From: an uncultured Lachnospiraceae bacterium
Lineage (GTDB): Bacteria > Bacillota > Clostridia > Lachnospirales > Lachnospiraceae
DNA: 64,000 bases
Direction: 5' to 3'
Assembly: GCA_910579275.1 (NCBI GenBank)
Contig: CAJTTO010000001.1
Location: 62,001-126,000 of the forward strand
The notes beneath the pieces were generated by a model. It had not been told where the DNA came from. It saw nothing but the letters and a program-made list of their open reading frames with translations, and ran no database searches. The stretch's first letter is position 1. Every line of letters starts with the position of its first letter. Of the stretch, positions 9,392 to 18,596 are shown piece after piece. The position numbers and the translations under genes were made by a program.

Positions 9392-11005
9392 ATGTTAGAT
9401 AATTTTTTTGACAATAATGAGGATGTGGAAATCGAAAATGTGACGGATGAGGGATCCGGCGCAGAGGACGAAAAGGAAGAACAGACGAAGGATGAAAAGA
9501 CGTTTGCGGACGGCCTTGACGAGGAGAAGGAAAGCGAGTACGAAGACGTGTGTTTCATATGCAGACGTCCTGAGAGCAAGACCGGAAAGATGTTCAAGCT
9601 TCCCAACCATATCTCTGTATGTTCGGACTGCATGCATAAGACGATGGATACGGTCAGCCAGTTTGACTATCAGGGAATGCTGAATAACACAAACTTCAAT
9701 TTTGACAAGGACAACGGCAAGGACGGAAGGAAGCGGTTTCCCAATATCAGCTTTGTAAACATTGCAGACTTGCAGGGCGACGGGGGCATTCCCAACCGCC
9801 AGAAGCTTAAGAAGAAAAAGCCGAAAGAGAAGAAGGACAAGGCAGTGTTTAACATCAATCATCTGCCGGCTCCGCACAAGATAAAGGAGCAGCTTGACGA
9901 TTTTGTGGTCGGGCAGGACTATGCCAAGAAAGTGATATCGGTTGCCGTCTACAATCATTATAAGCGTGTGACGACGGGGACAATGGATGACATCGAGATT
10001 GAGAAGTCCAATATCCTTCTGCTTGGACCGACAGGATGCGGTAAGACGTATATGGTCAAGACGCTGGCGCGTCTGCTTGATGTGCCGCTTGCAATCGCGG
10101 ACGCAACATCACTGACCGAGGCAGGATATATCGGGGATGATATTGAGTCGGTAATCTCAAAGCTGCTGGCGGCGGCGGACAATGATGTGGAAAAGGCAGA
10201 ACAGGGAATCGTGTTTATCGACGAGATTGACAAGATTGCCAAGAAGAAGAACACGACATCGCGCGATGTGAGCGGCGAGTCGGTGCAGCAGGGAATGCTG
10301 AAGCTTTTGGAGGGTTCTGATGTAGAAGTACCCGTGGGTGCAAACAGTAAAAATGCAATGGTTCCGCTGACAACAATCAACACAAGGAATATATTGTTTA
10401 TCTGCGGCGGCGCGTTTCCGGATTTGGAGGAGATTATCAAGCAGCGGCTGACCAAACAATCTTCCATCGGGTTTAATGCGGAATTAAAGGACGCTTTTGA
10501 CAAAGAAAAAAATATCTTGAAAAAAGTAACCGTTGAGGATATCAAGAAGTTTGGGATGATACCGGAGTTTATCGGACGACTGCCGATTATCTGCCCTATG
10601 GATAGTCTGACAAAGGAGAGCTATGTCAAGATTTTGAAGGAGCCAAAGAATGCAATTCTGAAGCAGTACCAGAAGCTTCTTGAGCTTGACGAGGTAAGAC
10701 TGAACTTTGATGACAGTGCACTGGACGCAATTGCCGCCAAGGCGATGGAGCGCGATACGGGAGCACGTGCGTTGCGCGCGATTATTGAGGATTTTATGCT
10801 GGATATCATGTACGAGATTCCAAAGGATGACAATATCGGTGAGGTCACGATTACGGGGGATTACATCAATGGCACCGGAGGACCGGTCATCGACATCCGG
10901 ACAGATCGCGTTCATGCAAAACCGGTACCGGAGGAAGCGGCCGAGGAAAAACCTGTCAAAAGCGAACCGGAAAAGGTAGAGGAGCACAATTTTTATGAGT
11001 TTTAA
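9392..11005 (+). CDS. clpX: ClpX-family AAA+ unfoldase, variant with acidic N-terminal extension
   Basis: The protein has a four-Cys zinc finger (CFIC...CSDC), Walker A GPTGCGKT, Walker B IVFIDEIDK, the ClpX signature RDVSGESVQQGMLKLLEG, the ClpP-docking loop SSIGF, and sensor region IPEFIGRLP plus GARALRAI. These mark it as a ClpX that could still dock ClpP. GGAGG lies just before the second ATG (9392), so that start is used; an in-frame ATG at 9380 is less likely. At 537 residues it is over 100 longer than usual ClpX: a ~45-residue acidic leader precedes the zinc finger and a Lys-rich linker follows it. No clpP or tig is adjacent, which suggests a second, specialised copy. Confidence 0.9.
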   Translation: MLDNFFDNNEDVEIENVTDEGSGAEDEKEEQTKDEKTFADGLDEEKESEYEDVCFICRRPESKTGKMFKLPNHISVCSDCMHKTMDTVSQFDYQGMLNNTNFNFDKDNGKDGRKRFPNISFVNIADLQGDGGIPNRQKLKKKKPKEKKDKAVFNINHLPAPHKIKEQLDDFVVGQDYAKKVISVAVYNHYKRVTTGTMDDIEIEKSNILLLGPTGCGKTYMVKTLARLLDVPLAIADATSLTEAGYIGDDIESVISKLLAAADNDVEKAEQGIVFIDEIDKIAKKKNTTSRDVSGESVQQGMLKLLEGSDVEVPVGANSKNAMVPLTTINTRNILFICGGAFPDLEEIIKQRLTKQSSIGFNAELKDAFDKEKNILKKVTVEDIKKFGMIPEFIGRLPIICPMDSLTKESYVKILKEPKNAILKQYQKLLELDEVRLNFDDSALDAIAAKAMERDTGARALRAIIEDFMLDIMYEIPKDDNIGEVTITGDYINGTGGPVIDIRTDRVHAKPVPEEAAEEKPVKSEPEKVEEHNFYEF

Positions 11006-11645
11006 TTTCAAGAATATGAAGTGCTTTGCGCGTCCGCCGAAATTTCGGAACCGGATGATTATGATGGTGTGCGGTGTGCTGGCACAGGGAATGGGACTGT
11101 CGCTGCTGCGGTCAGTCAATCTGGGGACAGACCCCTGCTCCTGCCTGACACAGGGAGTCACAAATTTTGTTCCGCTAAGTTTCGGGACATGCCAGCTTTT
11201 GTGCCATTTGGTGACATTTCTGTTCGTCATTCGGTTTGACACGGGCATGATAGGATTTGGAACGGTCGGGAACATGTGCTTTCTCGGATATATATCGGAC
11301 TTTTTCAAATGGGTATGGACACTGGTTCTTCCGGTAGGTTTTTTTGATGCAGCGATGAACCGCTATCTGCTGCTGATACCGTCGCTTGCTGTTTTTCTGC
11401 TGGGTGCCGCGGCATATATGTGCGCCGGCCTTGGCTCGTCCCCGTATGATGCGCTGCCGTTTATTATCTCCGGACATGTAAAGAAGTTTTCTTTTAAGGT
11501 GGTGCGCATGATTTGGGACATCAGCTTTATGGCTGCGGGCTTCCTGCTTGGCGGGGATGTCGGGATTGTCACGGTTCTGGTCGCTTTTTTCCTAGGACCA
11601 ATTATTACATGGGTACAGAAAAAGCTGGAGGTTTTTATTATATAG
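10995..11645 (+). CDS. YitT/YczE-family integral membrane protein
   Basis: A 216-residue hydrophobic protein with about five membrane helices. The N-terminal segment RNRMIMMVCGVLAQGMGLSLL, then NLGTDPCSCLTQGV and GLGSSPYDALPF, are typical of the YczE/YyaS/YitT group, whose function is unclear (a transporter role is often assumed). The ATG overlaps the clpX stop by 11 bases, so translation is probably coupled to clpX. The following methyltransferase starts at the next base after the stop. Confidence 0.8.
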   Translation: MSFNFKNMKCFARPPKFRNRMIMMVCGVLAQGMGLSLLRSVNLGTDPCSCLTQGVTNFVPLSFGTCQLLCHLVTFLFVIRFDTGMIGFGTVGNMCFLGYISDFFKWVWTLVLPVGFFDAAMNRYLLLIPSLAVFLLGAAAYMCAGLGSSPYDALPFIISGHVKKFSFKVVRMIWDISFMAAGFLLGGDVGIVTVLVAFFLGPIITWVQKKLEVFII

Positions 11646-12473
11646 ATGACAGAGCTGGAAGAATATTACAATAAATTTAACGAGGAGAAGCGGCTGAATT
11701 CACGGCATGGGCAGGTGGAGTACCGCGTGTCCATGAAATATATCCATATGTATCTCGACGAGGCGGCGCGTGGAAAAGGCGCGGGTGCTTTTGACGGGGC
11801 GAAGCCAGACATAAAAGGCGCCGTAAAGCTGCTTGACATCGGTGCGGGAACGGGGCGTTACAGTGTGGCGCTTGCGGAGGAAGGATATGATGTGACGGCC
11901 GTGGAGCTTGTAAAATATAATCTGGGGATACTGAAAAAGAAGGCGGCCAACGTCAAGGCAATGCAGGGGAACGCAATGCATTTGAAAAAGCTTGAGAGCG
12001 GCAGCTTTGACGTGACACTTCTGTTCGGTCCCATGTACCATCTGTTTGGAACAGAGGATAAACGGAGGGCGCTCGGCGAGGCAGCGCGCGTGACAAAGCC
12101 GGGCGGCGTGATTCTGGTGGCATACTGCATGAATGAGTACGGTGTCATTACGTATGGGTTTAAGGAAAGACATATTCTTGAATGTATCGCGGAGGGGCGG
12201 TTTACGGAAGATTTCAAGACAATTTCATCGCCGGACAAAATCTACGATTATATGCGCATAGAAGACATTGACGCCCTGAATCAGTCGGCAGGGCTTGACC
12301 GCATCAAAATAATATCTCCCGACGGACCGGCAAACTATATGAGACCATTTTTAAACCAGCTCAACGACGAGGAGTTTGAGGCGTTTGTCCAATATCAAAT
12401 GGCAGTCTGTGAGCGCCCTGATTTGATTGGAGCAGGGGCGCATACGGTTGACATTTTGAGGAAACCGCTGTAA
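11646..12473 (+). CDS. Class I SAM-dependent methyltransferase
   Basis: In this 275-residue protein the SAM-binding motif I is LLDIGAGTGRYSVALAEEGY, followed by VTAVELV (motif II), FDVTLLFGPMYHL (motif IV) and the post-motif E.ARVTKPGGVILVAY. This is a small-molecule type Rossmann methyltransferase; the substrate is not evident. It abuts the upstream membrane protein (ATG directly after TAG), so both are in the clpX operon. Confidence 0.88.
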   Translation: MTELEEYYNKFNEEKRLNSRHGQVEYRVSMKYIHMYLDEAARGKGAGAFDGAKPDIKGAVKLLDIGAGTGRYSVALAEEGYDVTAVELVKYNLGILKKKAANVKAMQGNAMHLKKLESGSFDVTLLFGPMYHLFGTEDKRRALGEAARVTKPGGVILVAYCMNEYGVITYGFKERHILECIAEGRFTEDFKTISSPDKIYDYMRIEDIDALNQSAGLDRIKIISPDGPANYMRPFLNQLNDEEFEAFVQYQMAVCERPDLIGAGAHTVDILRKPL

Positions 12474-12556
12474 AAATAGGAAGAGACAATATTACACCGA
12501 TGGGGAGCCTGTTGGAGCAGGCAGCGTTTTTCACACGGCAGAAATGGGGGATTCGT

Positions 12557-15553
12557 ATGGACATAAATCAGGTAACGAGTGAGCTTGACAAGCTTTTTGC
12601 ACAGGAAAAAATAAACGAGATACCACAATTTTTGGAATCACATATTGCGCAGGCGGCGGAAGAAGGCGCACAGGATATCGTGCTGAACCTCTACAATGAA
12701 ACCATTGGGTTTTACAGGGAAACGGGTCAGTATGAGCTTTCTGTCGAAAACTGCCACAAGGCGATGGCGCTTATGGACGAGATGGGAATTCAGGATACAA
12801 TACCCTATGCGACCACGCTGCTGAACGTTGCGAATGCATACCGCGCGGCGGGACATCTGCAGGAATCACTGGAGTTTTATAATAAGGTGCGGCCTGTCTA
12901 TGTTGCGCTGCTGGATGAGGACGACATGTATTTTGCAAGCTTCTACAACAATCTGAGCCTTCTGTATCAGGAGATGGGGGATTTTGCGGCTGCAAAAGAA
13001 CAGCTTGTGAATGCACTGTTTATCGTCAATCACAAAGAGGGAAAACAGTTCGAGGTCGCTGTCACACAGGCAAATCTGGCAAACACATGTATTGAGCTTG
13101 AGCAGGATGACGAGGCGAAAGCGCGTGCAGAAGAGGCAATCCGCATTTTTGAGGAGATTGGTGTGGATGACGCGCATTACAGCGCGGCACTGTCTGCATT
13201 GGGCAGCCTGTATTACATGGATAAGGATTACACGAATGCGCTTGGGGTCATGGAAAAGGCGCGGGACTGTGTGGCAAAGTATCTGGGGAGCGACAATATC
13301 CAGTATGAGCGGCTCAGTGAGAATATTAAAATTATAAAGCGCAAAATCCGCGAGGAAGAAGATAAAAAGGAAGCGGCGGACGCTCTGCGCAAGATTCAGG
13401 AGACAGAATTTCCGGATGCGGACAAGCACGCAGAACCAACGGAGAATGCCGTGGATTCGGATGAATCTGCCATAGAGAGTGCAGAGGAGGAGACACCATC
13501 TGCCGAGATGACAGAAGAAACGGCGGAGGAAACACCGCATGAGGAGACGCCGTCCGCGGGGATAACAGAAGAAACGGCGGAGGAAACACCGCATGTGGAG
13601 ACGCCGTCCGCCGAGATGACAGAAGAAACAGCGGAGGAAACACCGCATGAGGAGACGCCGTCCGCGGGGATAACAGAAGAAGCGGCGGAGGAAACACCGC
13701 ATGAGGAGACACCATCCGCCGAGATGACAGAAGAACCGACGGAGAAAGCACCGCATATGGAGATACCATCCGCCGAGATAGCGGAAGAACAGACGGAGGA
13801 AACACCATATCCGGAGGAACCTGTCAACGAGATAAAAGAGGAAACGGAAAGGCCGTACTCAGATGCGGCAGATGCTACAGGCACGGAGCCGACCGCAGAA
13901 ACCGGAGGAATGGCTGCTGTCATGGGCGGCACGCCGCAAATGACAGGGCTGGAATTGAGCAGGCTTTATTATGAGCAATATGGAAAGCCAATGATTGCCG
14001 AAAAGTTTCAGGCTTACGAGCACCTCATCGCGGTCGGGCTTGTCGGGAAAGGATCAGATTGTTTTGGCTTTGATGATGTCCAGTCGAGGGATCATGATTT
14101 TGGACCGCGTTTTGTCATGTGGGTTACCAAGAAGGTATATGGGGAGATTGGCGAAGAACTACAGGCGGCATACGAGAATCTTCCAAGGAGCTTCATGGGC
14201 GTTGACAGGATAGAGACGTTCCACGGCAGAGACCGCAGCGGTGTTATGGTGATAGAGGACTTTTACAAGAGTACGCTGGGATATGATTTGATTGGCGCAT
14301 TTCTGCAGAGCAGCGGAAACGGCACCCTTGACAAAGAAAGCCTTACGACAATTAAAAGCTGGCTGGCAGTGCACGATTATGCGCTTGCCGCAGCTGTCAA
14401 CGGTGCGGTTTTCCGCGATGACGAAGGGATTTTTACGCGGTACCGCGATAAGTTAAAAGCATATTATCCCAAAGCTGTGTGGTATCGTAAAATTGCACAG
14501 ACCTGCGCACTTTTTTCACAGAGCGGTCAGTATAATCTTCCGCGTATGCGCGGACGCGGCCAGCTGGTTGCGGCAGAGCTTGCCAAGGCAGAGTGCGCAA
14601 GACAGGCGATGAAACTCTACTATCTGCTGAATAAAACGTATGCGCCGCACGATAAATGGCTCTTTAAGGGAATGCCCGTAAATCCACAAATGGCAGTCAG
14701 CGGTGAAGACGGAAACCGCATGCAGGTACCGGAGCTTGTGGAAAAAGTATGTCTGCTTCCCGTGGACAATGCGCATGCTGCGGAACTTACCATGGCAATT
14801 GAGTCGCTCGCGGTTATTTTTGCAAATGAACTTGAGCGGCAGAGCATGATTGGCCAGTGCGACGTGTATCTCGATGCATCTACGAAGGAGCTGACAGCCA
14901 AGAGTGATGCCCTGCTGACTGCGATTGTCGCTGATACGCCGATTATAACGGCACTTTCACTTTCCATTGCAAAGGCAGAGTTCGAGGCGTTTGACAAAGT
15001 GCAGAACGAGGGCGGTAGGGCAAGCTGCCAGAATAACTGGCCGACGTTCAAGATTATGCGCATGAGTCAATATATGACATGGACAGAGGACATGCTGCTG
15101 CAATATCTGTACGAGTTTAAGACAAACTATGAAAACGGCAGGAACATGGTGGAGGAGAAATATGCCCGCATGATGGAATCCACGGCACCGGATGCTTATG
15201 CCGGTTTCGCGGATAAGCTTCCGCCGATATCAGAAGATAAGAAGACGGTCATGGAGCAGATTATCGGCTTTCAGGTGAAATGGATGGAGGAGTTCGCCGC
15301 GGCGTACCCGAATCTTGCAGGCAACGCGCGCGCCATACACACATCAGAGGATTTGCCATATGATACATCATATGAGACGTACCTTAGGGGCGAGCTGGGC
15401 ACTTACTCTGACAGGATGCTGGAAATGTATGGACGCTATGTGGTTGGATTTGCGCAGAACGGCAAAAATGCGACCTGTGAGATTATGAAAAATACAGTGC
15501 GTTTTTACGGTTACAAGGATCTGGAGACGGCAAACCAGCATGGCAGTTTATAG
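12557..15553 (+). CDS. TPR protein fused to DUF4037 and DUF4125 domains
   Basis: The start at 12557 is preferred because GGGGG lies 6 bases upstream; an in-frame ATG at 12500 lacks a good site. The product is ~998 residues. Residues ~1-290 are tetratricopeptide repeats (for example YATTLLNVANAYRAAGHLQESLEFYNKV). Residues ~290-470 are a Glu/Thr/Pro-rich spacer of six 18-residue tandem repeats. Next comes a DUF4037 domain resembling nucleotidyltransferases (GSDCFGFDDVQSRDHDFGPRF, with GSD and a later D pair as possible metal ligands), then a C-terminal DUF4125 domain. No signal peptide is seen, so it is probably cytoplasmic. The substrate is unknown; nucleotide or small-molecule transfer is an inference. 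Confidence 0.8.
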   Translation: MDINQVTSELDKLFAQEKINEIPQFLESHIAQAAEEGAQDIVLNLYNETIGFYRETGQYELSVENCHKAMALMDEMGIQDTIPYATTLLNVANAYRAAGHLQESLEFYNKVRPVYVALLDEDDMYFASFYNNLSLLYQEMGDFAAAKEQLVNALFIVNHKEGKQFEVAVTQANLANTCIELEQDDEAKARAEEAIRIFEEIGVDDAHYSAALSALGSLYYMDKDYTNALGVMEKARDCVAKYLGSDNIQYERLSENIKIIKRKIREEEDKKEAADALRKIQETEFPDADKHAEPTENAVDSDESAIESAEEETPSAEMTEETAEETPHEETPSAGITEETAEETPHVETPSAEMTEETAEETPHEETPSAGITEEAAEETPHEETPSAEMTEEPTEKAPHMEIPSAEIAEEQTEETPYPEEPVNEIKEETERPYSDAADATGTEPTAETGGMAAVMGGTPQMTGLELSRLYYEQYGKPMIAEKFQAYEHLIAVGLVGKGSDCFGFDDVQSRDHDFGPRFVMWVTKKVYGEIGEELQAAYENLPRSFMGVDRIETFHGRDRSGVMVIEDFYKSTLGYDLIGAFLQSSGNGTLDKESLTTIKSWLAVHDYALAAAVNGAVFRDDEGIFTRYRDKLKAYYPKAVWYRKIAQTCALFSQSGQYNLPRMRGRGQLVAAELAKAECARQAMKLYYLLNKTYAPHDKWLFKGMPVNPQMAVSGEDGNRMQVPELVEKVCLLPVDNAHAAELTMAIESLAVIFANELERQSMIGQCDVYLDASTKELTAKSDALLTAIVADTPIITALSLSIAKAEFEAFDKVQNEGGRASCQNNWPTFKIMRMSQYMTWTEDMLLQYLYEFKTNYENGRNMVEEKYARMMESTAPDAYAGFADKLPPISEDKKTVMEQIIGFQVKWMEEFAAAYPNLAGNARAIHTSEDLPYDTSYETYLRGELGTYSDRMLEMYGRYVVGFAQNGKNATCEIMKNTVRFYGYKDLETANQHGSL
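13487..13810 (+). repeat. Six in-frame 54-bp tandem repeats
   Basis: Units begin at 13487, 13541, 13595, 13649, 13703 and 13757, each encoding 18 residues like EETPSAEMTEETAEETPH. Units alternate between SAEM and SAGI, which suggests duplication of a two-unit block. They form the acidic spacer of the TPR-DUF4037-DUF4125 protein and may vary in number between strains. Confidence 0.85.
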
Positions 15554-15599
15554 TGCTGCGCGAACTTTAAATTAAGTATAGAAATGAGGAAAATCATAG

Positions 15600-16703
15600 A
15601 TGAGTAAGATAATTTTAACAGGTGACAGACCGACAGGAAGGCTGCATATTGGTCACTATGTAGGGTCTCTCAGAAGAAGGGTGGAACTGCAGAACTCGGG
15701 TGAGTACGACAAAATATATATCATGGTTGCAGATGCCCAGGCGCTTACGGACAACATCGACAATCCCGAGAAAGTAAGGCAGAATGTCATCGAGGTGGCG
15801 CTCGACTATCTGTCTGCGGGACTTAATCCGGCAAAATCGACACTCTTTATTCAGTCCCAGATATCAGAACTCACGGAGCTTACATTCTACTATATGAATC
15901 TGGTCACGGTTGCGCGTCTTCAGCGAAATCCGACGGTCAAAAGCGAGATACAGCTTCGGAACTTCGAGGCAAGCATTCCGGTGGGATTTTTCACCTATCC
16001 AATCAGTCAGGCAGCGGATATCACGTTCTGTAAGGCAAACGTGGTTCCTGTCGGGGAGGATCAGCTCCCGATGATAGAGCAGACCAAGGAGATTGTGCAT
16101 AAGTTTAATGCCGTGTATGCGCCGGAAAATCCTGTTCTGGTGGAGCCAAAGGCGCTGATACCGGAAGCGGATGCGTGCAGGAGGCTTCCCGGTACGGACG
16201 GAAAGGCGAAGATGAGCAAGTCGCTTGGCAATTGTATTTACTTGGCAGACAGTGCGGACGAGGTGCGTACCAAGATTATGAGTATGTACACTGACCCGCT
16301 GCATTTGCAGGTCAGTGACCCCGGTCATCTTGAGGGAAATACCGTATTTACATATCTGGATGCATTTGCGCGTGACGAACACTTTGCGCGCTATTGTCCG
16401 GATTATGCAAATCTTGACGAGATGAAAGCACATTATACAAGGGGCGGACTTGGCGATGTCAAGGTTAAGAAGTTCTTGAACAATGTCGTACAGGAGGAGC
16501 TGGAACCGATTCGCAAGCGCCGTGCTGCGTTTGAGAAGGATATTCCGGAGATATACAATATTCTCAGAAAAGGCTCCGATGCGGCAAGGGAAGTGGCAGC
16601 CCAGACGCTCTCCGAGGTAAAACATGCCATGAAAATTGATTATTTTGAGGACACAGAATTAATCAGCGCACAGAGTGCGCGTTATACAAACGGCGAAAAA
16701 TAA
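15600..16703 (+). CDS. trpS: Tryptophanyl-tRNA synthetase
   Basis: TrpRS charges tRNA-Trp. The class I signatures are clear: TGRLHIGHYVGSL (HIGH) near residue 13 and GKAKMSKSLGN (KMSKS) near residue 204, with TrpRS-specific ARLQRNPTVKSE. At 367 residues it is a little longer than the ~330 usual in Bacillus and resembles the longer clostridial form. GAGGA lies ~10 bases before the ATG. No T-box leader fits in the 46-base gap upstream. A strong terminator follows. Confidence 0.96.
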   Translation: MSKIILTGDRPTGRLHIGHYVGSLRRRVELQNSGEYDKIYIMVADAQALTDNIDNPEKVRQNVIEVALDYLSAGLNPAKSTLFIQSQISELTELTFYYMNLVTVARLQRNPTVKSEIQLRNFEASIPVGFFTYPISQAADITFCKANVVPVGEDQLPMIEQTKEIVHKFNAVYAPENPVLVEPKALIPEADACRRLPGTDGKAKMSKSLGNCIYLADSADEVRTKIMSMYTDPLHLQVSDPGHLEGNTVFTYLDAFARDEHFARYCPDYANLDEMKAHYTRGGLGDVKVKKFLNNVVQEELEPIRKRRAAFEKDIPEIYNILRKGSDAAREVAAQTLSEVKHAMKIDYFEDTELISAQSARYTNGEK

Positions 16704-16720
16704 GGGCAAAAAATGATAGG

Positions 16721-16761
16721 GCAGGAAACAGCGAATAAACAGTTTTGTTTCCTGCTTTTTT
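16721..16761 (+). terminator. Rho-independent terminator after trpS
   Basis: GCAGGAAACA (16721-16730) pairs perfectly with TGTTTCCTGC (16746-16755), followed by six T residues. Confidence 0.9.
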
Positions 16762-17039
16762 GCGTGCATAGGTACCCATGGCAGGATTAAGCCGCCACGA
16801 AGTGGTTTTGCATGGATTGATGTCTGTAACAGGAAGAACGATTACAAGCAGCTGGCAGTGTCCTTTCAAATAGTAATGCAGGGAAAGTGTTATTGTGATA
16901 TAATCATAATTGTGAGCCGTAACAGGGTTCTGATGGATAAGTGCGTGCATCGGGGCATGGAACATGACATTGGATGCGCAAGGTGCATAAGGAACGCATA
17001 CGTGTAACATGGTATGTCTGTTTTTAAGAAGAAGGAATC
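16762..17039 (+). promoter_or_regulatory. Non-coding gap upstream of the sugar-sensing kinase
   Basis: I see no gene here. A perfect -10 (TATAAT, 16899-16904) has no convincing -35, which would fit an activated promoter. GAAGGA precedes the kinase start at 17040. About 135 bases would then be 5' leader; no known riboswitch was recognised in it. Confidence 0.4.
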
Positions 17040-18596
17040 ATGATGGAAACAGAAAAGATAAAATATCCTCTCAAAAATAAATTGATTGTGCTGGTGCTGG
17101 TTGCGATGGTGCCCATACTCTATGTGGCAATCTATCTGATTCTGGCGCTCGTGAATTATAGCCGTGCCTATGACCAGATTGTGAACAGTATGCTGCTTGC
17201 CAACGCCTACAATATCAATTTCAAGGAAGAGATGGACGAGAGCCTTTACAAGCTGGTCGTCAGCAACAATATCACCTTTGGCACAATAGAGGAGGACGGG
17301 ACGCTCAAGGATCCCTACAAACTCATTGATGAACTGCGCACGGAAAGCAATAACCTGCTGGCAATGACGACCGATCGGGAAAGCCGCGTCTGGCTGCAGA
17401 GTCTTCTGCGCAATGTCGATACGCTGCGGGACCGCGTGGGTGATATCAGGGCAAATCAGGAGGCGGAGGGACAGTATGAGAAAAACATCGACATGCTGTA
17501 CAATGACATCTATATCCTGACGGAGCTGATACAGGACGATATCCAGTATTATATCTATTATCAGACAAAAAGCATTGAGCAGCTAAAAATACAGTTAAAC
17601 AAGGAAGTGGAGCGCGTCATTATCATCTGTATCCTGCTGGGGGGCTGCATTGTGGCAGCAGTCATTCTGATAACCAGCGCGATACTCAACAGCATCACAA
17701 AACCGATTCAGGAGCTATGCGGAATCACGAGCAGGATTGCGGAGGGCAATTTCTCGGACCGCGTGCGGGTGCAGACGGAGGATGAGCTGGAAGTGCTCTC
17801 GGACAGTGTGAACGACATGTCGGAAAATTTGGAAGTGATGGTGCACCAGATTAAGGAGGATGAGCGGAAGATGCGCTACGCGGAACTGCGCCTTTTGCAG
17901 GAGCAGATTAATCCGCACTTTCTGTACAATACGCTTGACACCATTGTCTGGCTGATTGAGGGGGACGATCCTGACAAGGCGGTAGATGTCGTCGTGGCAC
18001 TCTCGGAATTTTTCCGGCTGGTGCTGAGCAAGGGGAAGGAGACCATCTCGATACGGGAGGAAAAGGAGCATATTCGCGGTTACCTTGAAATCCAGCAAGT
18101 GCGTTATCAGGATATTCTGGAGTATGAGATTGCCATTTCCCCCGAGCTGTATTCCTATAGTATTCTGAAGCTGACCTTGCAGCCGCTTGTCGAAAATTCG
18201 CTGTACCATGGAATTAAGTACAAGCGGGCAAAGGGAAAAATCTGGGTTACAGGCGTACTGCAGCGGGGCGCGTCGCCGGAGGAGGACACAATTCTGCTGT
18301 GTGTTCAGGACAACGGAATTGGATTGGACGCCGATGAGGTCAGACGGCTGCAGGAGGAGATTGCAAAGCCCTGTAAGGAGACGGAAAAGGGATTCGGGCT
18401 TGCAAATGTGAATGAGCGGATTCGCATGAATTACGGTATGGAATATGGTATGACAATTGAGTCGCAAAAAGGCGCGGGTACAAAGGTCAGCATTGTGATA
18501 CCTGCCGTGAAACTCAGTGAGCCGTCGGCGGGGAAATTGCTGTGGGAGAGCGGACAGGCCGGCAGTGCGGAGGATATAGAAGGGGAATGCGTATGA
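17040..18596 (+). CDS. LytS/YesM-type sensor histidine kinase
   Basis: At 518 residues it has membrane helix 1 (about 15-38), an extracytoplasmic region of ~150 residues, helix 2 (about 195-220), a HAMP linker, then the His_kinase domain with phospho-acceptor His293 in LLQEQINPHFLYNTLDTI, and an ATPase domain (N box VENSLYHGI, G1 DNGIGLD, G2 GFGLANV). This kinase class pairs with YesN/AraC-type regulators, one of which lies at 19679. The stop overlaps the ATG of the sugar-binding protein (ATGA), indicating coupled translation. By analogy with XylFII-LytS-YesN systems, the binding protein likely presents the sugar signal to the kinase outside the membrane. Confidence 0.93.
   Translation: MMETEKIKYPLKNKLIVLVLVAMVPILYVAIYLILALVNYSRAYDQIVNSMLLANAYNINFKEEMDESLYKLVVSNNITFGTIEEDGTLKDPYKLIDELRTESNNLLAMTTDRESRVWLQSLLRNVDTLRDRVGDIRANQEAEGQYEKNIDMLYNDIYILTELIQDDIQYYIYYQTKSIEQLKIQLNKEVERVIIICILLGGCIVAAVILITSAILNSITKPIQELCGITSRIAEGNFSDRVRVQTEDELEVLSDSVNDMSENLEVMVHQIKEDERKMRYAELRLLQEQINPHFLYNTLDTIVWLIEGDDPDKAVDVVVALSEFFRLVLSKGKETISIREEKEHIRGYLEIQQVRYQDILEYEIAISPELYSYSILKLTLQPLVENSLYHGIKYKRAKGKIWVTGVLQRGASPEEDTILLCVQDNGIGLDADEVRRLQEEIAKPCKETEKGFGLANVNERIRMNYGMEYGMTIESQKGAGTKVSIVIPAVKLSEPSAGKLLWESGQAGSAEDIEGECV

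Noticed and set aside
13487..13810. CRISPR-like regular repeats
   Set aside because: The repeats are contiguous, in frame with a coding sequence and have no spacers.
13332..13932. Minus-strand frames over the 54-bp repeats
   Set aside because: They are repeat shadows of the TPR protein with no start signals.
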